A program made the position numbers and the translations under genes. A stretch of 64,000 nucleotides of DNA from Spirochaetales bacterium (GTDB lineage Bacteria > Spirochaetota > Spirochaetia > Treponematales > Treponemataceae), in NCBI GenBank assembly GCA_030540405.1, contig JAUNWH010000002.1, positions 1-64,000 of the forward strand. Direction: 5' to 3'. The notes beneath the pieces are model-generated. The model was not told where the DNA came from. It did not search any database and saw only the letters and a program-made list of their open reading frames with translations. Below are positions 50,722 to 58,152 of this stretch, in pieces. Within the stretch, counting starts at the first letter, position 1; every line of letters begins with the position of its first letter.

Positions 50722-50797
50722 AATTAAATTCCATAACAATAAGAAATTCAGCAATATAGAATATAAAACATTCCATATTACTGAAGATTTTTAAACT

Positions 50798-52186
50798 TTA
50801 CCGAATAGCCTCTAACACAACAACTTTATCAAAAACATCTGAGACTTTAAAACCTGCATCAAGCCAACATCTTGCTTGGTAGTTTTTAGAAGAATTCCCC
50901 CACCATGCTCTATATTTAAATGCAGATTCAGGAAGTGAATTAGGACTCAAAAGTTTATTTATTTTTTCAAAAGACATTTCTATTCTATTTACTTTTTGCT
51001 CTGACAAAAAATAATAAATAGGGGCATATTTTCCATATCTATTTATACAAGAGGATTTGTATTCTGATGATCTTTTTCTTAACATTAATCTACTTTCTAT
51101 AGAATAAGAGTTTTTAGAATAACCAAAATTAGCCTCATCCAAACCTTTTACAAGCCACATCCCACTGTTTCTTATTTTTTCGATTGGTGAAAATCTTCCC
51201 AACCAGTTTTCAGATGAACAGCAAGTTTTATCCGAAGAAATACTTTTTATAATAAATTCTTCATAACGCAATCGCTCTTCCTTAGAATCCACAGGAATTA
51301 CTGTAAATGAAAAATTCTCTATCATATACTTTGAAACCATTTCTTCTATTTTATCAAGTTCACCTTTCTGAAAAGCATCTAATTTAAATTTCTCACGGCT
51401 TGCTTTTGTTGTCATATCTATATTCCAAAGATATAAAAGTTCACTTCCTTTTTTGTTAAGCATAGCCCTGCCAATGTTCTTTCTAAAAATACTTCTATCT
51501 TTATTCTTGTTTTCAAGGTGTTCTTTTAGACGCATTCTAAGATTTCCATTGCCTGTATGAGTTCCAACCCTTACAATCCTATCCATACTATGAAAAGTTT
51601 CTCCTTTTTCAAAGAATAAATATACGCCATTCAAAGGAGCGTCATTAAAATTAAATGGATATGAAAAACGAGGAAGCTCATTTGCCCACTTGTGAATTTC
51701 AAAACACAAGGAACTATTTTTGCTACTCAAATTATTATTTTTTCTTTCCTTTTTTATATTCATCTTTAACCATTGTAAACAATTTCCAAGTGTTAAGCCT
51801 TCAAGAGGAAGTGAATAATTTTTGATTTTTTTTATAAGTTCCATATAATATGTTCTTCCTGCAAGAATTATAAATTTATCTTTATTCAAATCTGAAACCA
51901 TCGACAATTCAGCTAAAACTGTTTTTGCCCAAGATTCTATGCTTTCTACATTTTCTCCAGTTTCCAAATTTACAGCAAATTTTCCATAAAGTTTAACATC
52001 ATAAGGTCCAAGTTCTTCATCCAAAGAGACAAGGTGATGCTTTGCAGAAAGTATATAAATCCCATCTGGATTTAATTCTTTTGCATAATATAAAGACTTC
52101 TTAAAAAGCTCGCTTTGATATAAATTTTCAGCAGTTGATTTTTTATTCAATTTTGTTTTACAACATGAAATAAGAACGATTGTCAT
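50798..52186 (-). CDS. Three-domain protein: DUF6884 - GIY-YIG-like nuclease - DUF7662
   Basis: 462 residues, recognised by eye. Residues 1-145: DUF6884 pattern (VLISCCKTKLNKKSTAENLY, YILSAKHHLVSLDEELGPYD, FIILAGRTYYMELI). Residues about 180-265: GIY-YIG-like core, NGVYLFFEKGE...RIVRVGTHTGNGNLRMRLKEHL, with GVY, VRVG, Arg and His in the order of that nuclease fold. Residues about 400-462: DUF7662 pattern SFEKINKLLSPNSLPESAFK, YRAWWGNSSKNYQARCWLDA, GFKVSDV. The first and last modules occur in bacterial nucleic-acid enzymes and putative defence proteins. AGAGG precedes the start at 52186. AT-rich, likely acquired. The substrate is unknown. Confidence 0.7.
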   Translation of the reverse strand: MTIVLISCCKTKLNKKSTAENLYQSELFKKSLYYAKELNPDGIYILSAKHHLVSLDEELGPYDVKLYGKFAVNLETGENVESIESWAKTVLAELSMVSDLNKDKFIILAGRTYYMELIKKIKNYSLPLEGLTLGNCLQWLKMNIKKERKNNNLSSKNSSLCFEIHKWANELPRFSYPFNFNDAPLNGVYLFFEKGETFHSMDRIVRVGTHTGNGNLRMRLKEHLENKNKDRSIFRKNIGRAMLNKKGSELLYLWNIDMTTKASREKFKLDAFQKGELDKIEEMVSKYMIENFSFTVIPVDSKEERLRYEEFIIKSISSDKTCCSSENWLGRFSPIEKIRNSGMWLVKGLDEANFGYSKNSYSIESRLMLRKRSSEYKSSCINRYGKYAPIYYFLSEQKVNRIEMSFEKINKLLSPNSLPESAFKYRAWWGNSSKNYQARCWLDAGFKVSDVFDKVVVLEAIR

Positions 52187-52274
52187 TTTAGATACCTCTT
52201 ACATTGTAGAAAATAAGTTTTATACTATGTGTTCTTTTGTACTACATAAAAATATCTTAAAACTAAAAATCACT

Positions 52275-52811
52275 TTAAGGGCTACTTTCTGATTTATCTA
52301 AAGATTGCAATTCTGCATGGCAAACAAAAGCATTTTCAGTCGCAAAAGATTTCAAACGATAAATGTAGATTGGATAATATTTAGAGGTTTTAAGTTTTAA
52401 TAATTTTGACTCTGTATAGCAATTTTCTAATGGAAATTTCCCATTATATTTATAAGGCCATTTTGGATCGCTAGGACGTAAGTACTCTACAGAAGTACAA
52501 ATTCCTTCTTTTGAGAAAAGCAAATTTAATTCATAATAATCAAGAGTCCGTAAAAATTTCCCCTGCTTATCCTGAACATCAGGAATAATTTGCTTTACTT
52601 CTTCTACAGAAAGTCCTATAAAATCTTGAAAATTAAAAGAATCTGGACTGTCGCCCCAGTCCCAAACGATAGACTCATTAGCATAGCTTTTACATAAAAT
52701 TATGCTATCTTTTGTTGCATAATCACCTAATGCATACACTCCAACTGCTGTTGCGCCAACGTCAACTAACAGGACCCCAAAAAGAAAATCAAGTAAAAAT
52801 CCTAATAACAT
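52275..52811 (-). CDS. Hypothetical membrane-anchored protein, 178 residues
   Basis: Not recognised. One N-terminal hydrophobic segment (MLLGFLLDFLFGVLLVDVGA) suggests a membrane anchor or uncleaved signal. The soluble part contains FIGLSVEEVKQIIPD, a helix-turn pattern like the repeat of SmpA/OmlA or PASTA-like folds, which is a weak similarity. The start at 52811 is chosen because of AGGGGGAAA upstream; an in-frame ATG at 52838 lacks such a site. Shares strand and AT-rich composition with the gene at 50798. Confidence 0.5.
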   Translation of the reverse strand: MLLGFLLDFLFGVLLVDVGATAVGVYALGDYATKDSIILCKSYANESIVWDWGDSPDSFNFQDFIGLSVEEVKQIIPDVQDKQGKFLRTLDYYELNLLFSKEGICTSVEYLRPSDPKWPYKYNGKFPLENCYTESKLLKLKTSKYYPIYIYRLKSFATENAFVCHAELQSLDKSESSP

Positions 52812-52955
52812 AGATTTTCCCCCTAAAAAGATTTTCATATAGGGGAAATGTAGCTTATAGGCAACCTCACAAAAAACAGAATAGAAAAATCAGTATAGAT
52901 ACTATATAATATTAAAAATCGGTTTAGTCAAGTTTTTTTTATTATTGAGGAATAT

Positions 52956-53723
52956 ATGTCAGAATGGCGTGATATTTGGAAAGAAATTATAGACATTTCT
53001 AAGAAAACATTATTAGAAAAGGACACAGAGTTAAAGTATTTTAAACAAATTGAAGAAAAATATAAAAACGACAAGATGATCACTTTTGAAAAAGGAATAA
53101 CTTGTGAATGCTTTCATGACTTTGAAAATGCAAAAAAATATTATGAATTAGCAGCAAATGAAAAAAATGGTCTTCCTGTAGCACATTGGAGAAAAAGAGC
53201 AAAATACTTTCTTGAGCGTATATCTACAAAAGGATGTTCTCTGACATATGATTTAAATTTGAACTATGATTATGAAACAATACAATGGGACACATTCTAC
53301 AATATTCATTCCTATTTTTACCTTGATGATTATATCCGTTATTTAGCAATCTCTTCTGTTTCAAGAATACACTCAGAACCAGCAATGGCAATTATAATAT
53401 TTAGAGTATGCATAGAAACTGGGCTTTACACATATTTTAAGGAATTTGTAAAACGAATTAGAGAAAATAAGAAATATTTCAGTTTAGATGAATTATTAAA
53501 GAAAATGTTTGAACGCCCTTATAGCTTATTTAAATCTAATGAATATACCGCCTATGATAAAATCAGACATGAAGGAAATATTGCCGCTCATCCTGGAATT
53601 ATAAAAGAAAATGAAAAACCTTATAAATATAATGATGATCAATTAAAATATATTCTAAATGATTTTAATCAAAGTTTATTCCTTCTTAACGAACGTGCTA
53701 AAAATAAAAAACAGCAGGTTTAA
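52956..53723 (+). CDS. Protein with DUF4145-like C terminus
   Basis: 255 residues. The N-terminal half has two helix pairs of TPR type (GITCECFHDFENAKKYYELA, about 48-68). The C-terminal half (about 125-250) has the DUF4145 layout: a helix with AMAIIIFRVCIETGLYTYF, then YDKIRHEGNIAAHPG (about 205-219). DUF4145 domains are frequent in restriction and abortive-infection proteins and are thought to bind RNA or nucleotides. Divergent from the minus-strand unknown genes. TGAGGA precedes the start. A MITE lies 25 bp behind its stop. Confidence 0.6.
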   Translation: MSEWRDIWKEIIDISKKTLLEKDTELKYFKQIEEKYKNDKMITFEKGITCECFHDFENAKKYYELAANEKNGLPVAHWRKRAKYFLERISTKGCSLTYDLNLNYDYETIQWDTFYNIHSYFYLDDYIRYLAISSVSRIHSEPAMAIIIFRVCIETGLYTYFKEFVKRIRENKKYFSLDELLKKMFERPYSLFKSNEYTAYDKIRHEGNIAAHPGIIKENEKPYKYNDDQLKYILNDFNQSLFLLNERAKNKKQQV

Positions 53724-53747
53724 TTTCAAGCTTTATTTTTGTTATCA

Positions 53748-53962
53748 CAGGGCAAACGCATTATAAATAATTTAAGTAAAGTTTGCGCGAAGGAACGGTT
53801 CCTGGGGCAAAAACACTCTGATTGTTGCGACCGCGTGAGCGGGCAATTCTATAGTTATTTTGCAACAATCAGCGTGTAGCGCATTATTGCGCGATTTTGA
53901 ATCAGGAAACCGTGACTAGGAGCCAGTTTTATGCTGAATACATTTATAATTCGTTTGCCCTG
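53748..53962. mobile_element. MITE, 215 bp, with 20-bp terminal inverted repeats and 10-bp target duplication
   Basis: Left end CAGGGCAAACGCATTATAAA (53748-53767), right end the inverse of CAGGGCAAACGAATTATAAA (53943-53962), one mismatch. Both are flanked directly by TTTGTTATCA (53738-53747 and 53963-53972), a 10-bp target-site duplication. The interior has a further perfect pair CTGATTGTTGC/GCAACAATCAG and an imperfect pair ACGGTTCCTG/CAGGAAACCGT, but no transposase frame. A non-autonomous element moved by an unidentified transposase. Confidence 0.85.
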
Positions 53963-54003
53963 TTTGTTATCATCATCAACCTTTATTTATTCTTACTTTT
54001 TAT

Positions 54004-54011
54004 GCTATAAT
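54004..54011 (+). promoter_or_regulatory. Extended -10 of the 267-residue gene, leaderless geometry
   Basis: TGCTATAAT (perfect TATAAT at 54006-54011 with TGC), weak -35, 6 nt to ATG 54018. It lies just outside the MITE's right target duplication. Confidence 0.6.
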
Positions 54012-54017
54012 CTGCAC

Positions 54018-54821
54018 ATGGAAAAAACAATTCTTATTGCTGGAAAAAATATGCCGGATGCAGGAAGCTTTACTGACGGAGTTGCTTTTTCGGGCAGAAA
54101 CATAATAATAACCGGACCGCAGACAGATGAAGTTCAGCCTGTAAAAAAACTTACAATTGCAGAACGAAAGGCAAACCAGGCGGCTTACGAAGAAGAAAAA
54201 AATCTTGAGGCAAAATCCGGAATTTGCACAATTGAATGGAACAAATCGTCTCCGCTTTCGGCACGCTCTCTTGTGCTTCAGACGCTTACAATATTCAACA
54301 GAATGGACGAAGCAGTTCTTTACTTTGATGAGGAATGGTTTGCTTCCAAGGCAGAAAAAATGGACAGCGAGGAAATTGCGCGAGGCTGCGATGAAATGAT
54401 TGCAGGCTATCAGTATCTTGCGCTGGAAATAATTTCAACTTTTCAAAAAAGAGAAGCTTCGGAAGGTCCTGGAACACTTGTCTTCCTTTTAAAAGAAACG
54501 CCTTCAAGAATAGACGTGCTTCATTCCCCGGCTTTAAAGAACGGACTCAGCGCAATTGCTTCCCCTTTGGTTTCGGCAGGAAAAGCAGCGTTCGCTTCAT
54601 TTGCAGAAAATCTTGCGGCGGTTTGCAACGATTCAATTTTTGTGAATATTGTTTTAATCCGCGGAGACAATTCAATGGAAGGATTCCGGCGCGATGACGA
54701 AACAGGCAGATGGCTCTGCACATATTTAAATTCAATGGACGCTTCAAAATCAGGCAAAAAAGCTCAATGGGTAAAACCGGGCGCAAAGCCTTCAAGCGGA
54801 TTCAAACTTTTTAAAAGGTAA
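54018..54821 (+). CDS. Hypothetical protein, 267 residues
   Basis: Not recognised, probably a treponemal protein. Starts MEKTILIAGKNMPDAGSFTD, where ILIAGKNMP...G resembles the first strand-loop of a Rossmann fold, but the rest does not follow a dehydrogenase pattern. No signal peptide. A basic, Ser/Lys-rich tail (KSGKKAQWVKPGAKPSSGFK) ends the protein. The ATG at 54018 is taken rather than 53931, which lies inside the MITE, because the perfect -10 is just upstream. mgtC-like gene follows after 12 nt. Confidence 0.6.
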   Translation: MEKTILIAGKNMPDAGSFTDGVAFSGRNIIITGPQTDEVQPVKKLTIAERKANQAAYEEEKNLEAKSGICTIEWNKSSPLSARSLVLQTLTIFNRMDEAVLYFDEEWFASKAEKMDSEEIARGCDEMIAGYQYLALEIISTFQKREASEGPGTLVFLLKETPSRIDVLHSPALKNGLSAIASPLVSAGKAAFASFAENLAAVCNDSIFVNIVLIRGDNSMEGFRRDDETGRWLCTYLNSMDASKSGKKAQWVKPGAKPSSGFKLFKR

Positions 54822-54833
54822 GCATATTAATAG

Positions 54834-55514
54834 ATGGAATTTGATTTTTTAACAGAAAGCATTATAAAAGTTGCCGCGGGCGCTGTATGCGGCGGACTCC
54901 TTGGACTTGAACGCAAAAGCCACAATCAGGTAATCGGAATGAGAACTTTGATTCTAATCTGTGTCTCTTCAACGTTGCTTTCGATTCTTTCTGTTTACAT
55001 GGCAAAGGCAGAAGGTTTTATTGCAACTGCAAAAGGAGATCCCACAAGAATTGCGGCTGGAGTCGTAAGCGGAATTGGCTTCCTTGGCGGTGGAGCAATA
55101 ATGAAGCAAGGACTAAACATAAAAGGCCTTACTTCCGCAGCGATAATCTGGACTGCATCTGCGTTCGGGCTTGCGATTGGAGCCGGACTTTACATTCAAG
55201 TGGGAATTGCGCTTGCAATGGTTCTGTTTCTTCTTATGCGCCTTGAAAAACTTGAAACAAAATGGTTTCCGGCTGAAAAAACAAAAAGCCTTCACTTGTG
55301 CTTTGAAAACGATTCTTTGGACATGGAAAAACTGCGCAAAACAATCACAGCGCACGGACTGATTGTGGCAGACATGAACATGAGCCGCATTATAAAAACA
55401 AAGCAGATAATACTGCACTACCTTGTAAAATCTCCTACAGAATACGATTTTTCCGCGCTTATAAAATCTCTTGAAGAGCTAGGAAATTTAAGTGAATTTT
55501 CAATAACAGACTGA
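54834..55514 (+). CDS. MgtC/SapB-family membrane protein
   Basis: 226 residues. N-terminal membrane domain of four helices with the family motifs AVCGGLLGLERKSHNQVIGM (about 18-37), RTLILICVSSTLLSILS, RIAAGVVSGIGFLGGGAIMK (about 66-85) and GLTSAAIIWTASAFGLAIGA (about 91-110), then a soluble ACT-like C-terminal domain (about 150-226). The family is linked to magnesium homeostasis and adaptation. AAAGGT box before the start at 54834. The stop TGA lies in the first unit of a 22-nt-period array. Confidence 0.9.
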   Translation: MEFDFLTESIIKVAAGAVCGGLLGLERKSHNQVIGMRTLILICVSSTLLSILSVYMAKAEGFIATAKGDPTRIAAGVVSGIGFLGGGAIMKQGLNIKGLTSAAIIWTASAFGLAIGAGLYIQVGIALAMVLFLLMRLEKLETKWFPAEKTKSLHLCFENDSLDMEKLRKTITAHGLIVADMNMSRIIKTKQIILHYLVKSPTEYDFSALIKSLEELGNLSEFSITD

Positions 55515-55686
55515 AGGAATACTTACTAAGGACCGTAGCGATACTTCCTAAGAGGCTGAGTAATACTTCCTAAGACCCTAAGGAATACTCTCTAAGGCTC
55601 TTAGGAATATTCACTTCAGGTCTTAGGAATACTCACTTAGGGCTTTAGGAATACTCACTTAGCCTCTTAGGAAGTATTCCTTCAAT
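55511..55686. repeat. 22-nt-period array, eight units, overlapping the MgtC-family stop codon
   Basis: Eight units of exactly 22 nt. First unit CTGAAGGAATACTTACTAAG plus two; units 5-7 start TCTTAGGAATA or CTTTAGGAATA; last unit TCTTAGGAAGTATTCCTTCA plus two. Orientation flips in the middle, so the ends pair into a long imperfect hairpin. Same design and terminal units as 12011-12142, with two more units. It starts at the TGA codon (55512-55514) of the upstream gene and ends 96 bp before the hydrogenase. Confidence 0.9.
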
Positions 55687-55691
55687 AATCG

Positions 55692-55720
55692 TTGAAATTG
55701 CATAAGATTAACTATAAAAT
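55692..55720 (+). promoter_or_regulatory. Hydrogenase promoter
   Basis: TTGAAA (55692-55697), 17-nt spacer, TAAAAT (55715-55720), directly after the 22-nt array. Confidence 0.55.
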
Positions 55721-55781
55721 AAAATCAGATAAGTCAATCCTAAAACTGGGGTTTTAATTTTTACTTTTTATAGGAGATAAA

Positions 55782-57260
55782 ATGCTTAACATAAACAACA
55801 ACACATCAAACATAAAGCGCGAAATCCTTGTTAGAATCGCAAAGCTTCAGCTCCAGGGAAAACTGGAAGAAGGCGTGCATTTTATTCCGCGTGAAATGGC
55901 TCCCAGAGACAAGCCGCCGCTAAGATGCTGCATTTTCCATGACCGGGAAATCTTGCGCATGAGAGTTCTTGCCCGAATGGGAATTTCAGTTGAAAACATT
56001 GACGAAGAAGCAACTCTCGGCTCTTTTGCAAAACAGGCCTTGGAACGGGAAAAACCGACCTGGCCAATGCTTACAGTTCTTGACGAAGCCTGCAACGGCT
56101 GTGTAAAAGCGCACTATATGGTTACAAATGCCTGCCAAGGATGTTACGCGCGCCCTTGCATGGTAAACTGCCCTCGCAAGGCAATCACTGTAGACAGAAG
56201 GGCAACTATAGATGAAAAGCTCTGCATCAACTGCGGAAAATGCATGGAAAACTGCCCTTACCATTCAATTATAAAAATTCCAGTTCCTTGCGAAGAAGCC
56301 TGCCCGGTTGGAGCGATTTCAAAAGACGAAAAAGGACACGAAAAAATCGACTATCACAAGTGCATTTTCTGCGGAAACTGTATGCGTGAATGTCCGTTCG
56401 GCGCGATGATGGACAAAAGCCAGCTTGTAGACGTAATAAAGCACATAATGGACTGCAAGAAAGTTGTCGCCCTTTATGCGCCTTCTATCGCGTCCCAGTT
56501 CAAGGTTACGCCAGGCCAGCTTGAATCTTCTTTAATCGCGGCGGGGTTCAACCGTGTATGGGAAGTTGCAATTGGAGCTGACATTTGCGCCGACAACGAA
56601 GCCCGCGAATTTGAAGAGCGCATGGCACGCGGAGACAAAATGATGACAACTTCATGCTGTTCCGCTTACGTCCGCGCAGTTCATAAGCACGTTCCAGCCC
56701 TTATTCCTTGCGTTTCTGAAACAAGAAGCCCCATGCACTACACTGCGGAAATTGCAAAAAAAGCCGACCCGGACTGCATAACGGTTTTTATAGGACCTTG
56801 CCTTGCAAAAAAACGTGAAGGATTTGATGACGACCTTGTTGACTATGTAATTACAGTTGAAGAAATCGCGGCTTTGTTTGAAGCGCGTGAAATAAATGTT
56901 GCAGAAATGGACAAACGGCACGAAACAATAATTCCTACAGCCAGCGGAAGAAATTTTGCGCGTTCAGGCGGCGTAATGGAAGCAGTCGCGATCCGTTTAA
57001 AAGACAAATCCATTCTGCGCCCCGCAAAAATCAACGGACTTAGCAAAGCCGGAATGAAAGTCTTAAACGCTTACGGCCTTATAAATTCAGGTAAAATCCC
57101 TGCAAAGCCAGACACCCCGAACCTCATAGAAGTAATGTCGTGCGAAGGCGGATGCATAGCAGGACCTTCCGTAATCACAAATGTAAAGCAAGCGGAACTC
57201 CAGCTAGAAAAATACGTGCAGGACGGCTCTGCAAACACAATATCCGAGCAGGAAAAATAG
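55782..57260 (+). CDS. [FeFe] hydrogenase, monomeric group-B-like
   Basis: 492 residues. Cytoplasmic enzyme that makes or uses H2 with ferredoxin. The N-terminal half carries many cysteines: CNGC, CQGCYARPCMVNCP, CINCGKCMENCP and CIFCGNCMRECP (about 107-210), giving several [4Fe-4S] clusters. The H-cluster domain has L1 TTSCCSAYV (about 289-297), L2 FIGPCLAKKRE (about 336-346) and L3 VMSCEGGCIAG (about 452-462), so all four H-cluster cysteines are present; L1 has Ser where Pro is usual. GGAG precedes the start. Maturases HydEFG are not in the window. NfnAB, another ferredoxin enzyme, lies 2 kb downstream. Confidence 0.9.
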   Translation: MLNINNNTSNIKREILVRIAKLQLQGKLEEGVHFIPREMAPRDKPPLRCCIFHDREILRMRVLARMGISVENIDEEATLGSFAKQALEREKPTWPMLTVLDEACNGCVKAHYMVTNACQGCYARPCMVNCPRKAITVDRRATIDEKLCINCGKCMENCPYHSIIKIPVPCEEACPVGAISKDEKGHEKIDYHKCIFCGNCMRECPFGAMMDKSQLVDVIKHIMDCKKVVALYAPSIASQFKVTPGQLESSLIAAGFNRVWEVAIGADICADNEAREFEERMARGDKMMTTSCCSAYVRAVHKHVPALIPCVSETRSPMHYTAEIAKKADPDCITVFIGPCLAKKREGFDDDLVDYVITVEEIAALFEAREINVAEMDKRHETIIPTASGRNFARSGGVMEAVAIRLKDKSILRPAKINGLSKAGMKVLNAYGLINSGKIPAKPDTPNLIEVMSCEGGCIAGPSVITNVKQAELQLEKYVQDGSANTISEQEK

Positions 57261-57281
57261 TGCAAAATTGGAGAATATTTT

Positions 57282-57515
57282 ATGAATAAAGTAGAAATAA
57301 AAATAGGAAATACTCAGAAAACAGTTACTATTGTTTCTCGAAATTCAAGAAAATCAATCTCTGAAAATGATTCAGAAATGGACAAAAGAGCTGCTTATGC
57401 AGTAAAAGCCGCAATAAAAAAAGCAAAGGTTTGCAAAAAACCTGTAGCAAAATATGATGTCGTTCAAAAAAAAGCGTATATCGAATATGCAAATGGAACA
57501 AAAAAATATCTTTAA
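57282..57515 (+). CDS. Small basic protein upstream of the zeta-type toxin, candidate antitoxin
   Basis: 77 residues, rich in Lys, without a recognised domain. It lies directly upstream of, and overlaps by 29 nt, the zeta-type kinase gene, which is the position of the antitoxin in epsilon-zeta and PezAT pairs. The sequence does not look like PezA (no helix-turn-helix) nor clearly like epsilon, so the antitoxin role rests on position. The end KYDVVQKKAYIEYANGTKKY has a beta-strand pattern. GGAG before the start. Confidence 0.6.
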   Translation: MNKVEIKIGNTQKTVTIVSRNSRKSISENDSEMDKRAAYAVKAAIKKAKVCKKPVAKYDVVQKKAYIEYANGTKKYL

Positions 57516-58071
57516 TAAAAAGCCTATGGTTCTTGTTTTTGCAGGACCAAATGGCTCTGGCAAAAGCACAATTACAGAATTCTTTGAGACCATAGGAACT
57601 TACACAAATGCAGACAACATTGTAGCTGCAACTGGAATTTCCAATATAGAAGCCGCTCAACAAGTTGATAAAAAACGATATTTATCTATCAGTAAAAAAG
57701 AGGATTTTACATTTGAAACAGTTTTATCATCCAATTATAAAATAGATATTTTAAAGAAAGCAAAAGATTCTGGTTATTTTATAAAATGTATATTTGTTCT
57801 TACCATAGATCCTGTGATTAATATTGCAAGAGTAGAAGCCAGAGTTGCAAATGGCGGACACAATGTAGATTCAGAAACAATAAAAAAACGATATTACAAA
57901 TCTTTGGCCAATATAAAAGAATTAATAAAAGTTTGTGATATTTTACACGTATATGACAATTCAACAGATAAACCAGTCCGTATAATAAGAAAGCATAAGG
58001 AGCAATTTTCTATTTTTCCAAATAAACTTTGGACAAAAGAAAAAATATTTGCTTTATTAGAATCAGAATAA
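57487..58071 (+). CDS. Zeta-toxin family kinase
   Basis: 194 residues. Zeta toxins phosphorylate UDP-N-acetylglucosamine-type precursors and stop wall synthesis. Walker A FAGPNGSGKST (about 17-27), FTFETVLSS (about 70-78) and the RVEARVANGGHNVDSETIKK stretch (about 118-137) match the family. Start at ATG 57487 or 57493; both lie within the end of the upstream gene and lack a ribosome site, so translation is probably coupled. Shorter than PezT, without an N-terminal regulator. The reading frame is intact. Confidence 0.82.
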   Translation: MQMEQKNIFNKKPMVLVFAGPNGSGKSTITEFFETIGTYTNADNIVAATGISNIEAAQQVDKKRYLSISKKEDFTFETVLSSNYKIDILKKAKDSGYFIKCIFVLTIDPVINIARVEARVANGGHNVDSETIKKRYYKSLANIKELIKVCDILHVYDNSTDKPVRIIRKHKEQFSIFPNKLWTKEKIFALLESE

Positions 58072-58093
58072 CCCATAAATTCCGCCAGACCAG

Positions 58094-58120
58094 TTGACAG
58101 TACCCCCCCCGTGGTATTAT
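58094..58120 (+). promoter_or_regulatory. Lipoprotein promoter with a C8 tract in its spacer
   Basis: TTGACA (58094-58099), a spacer of 15 nt containing eight consecutive C (58103-58110), and TATTAT (58115-58120). A change of two C would bring the spacer to the optimal 17 nt, so tract length could switch the gene on and off. Confidence 0.7.
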
Positions 58121-58152
58121 GCCTCGAAACTATTTTATCGGAGGCATTATCC

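Noticed and set aside
53931-54017. Upstream ATG extending the 267-residue protein
   Set aside because: The extra 29 residues are encoded by the MITE end and target duplication; a perfect -10 sits just before the ATG at 54018.
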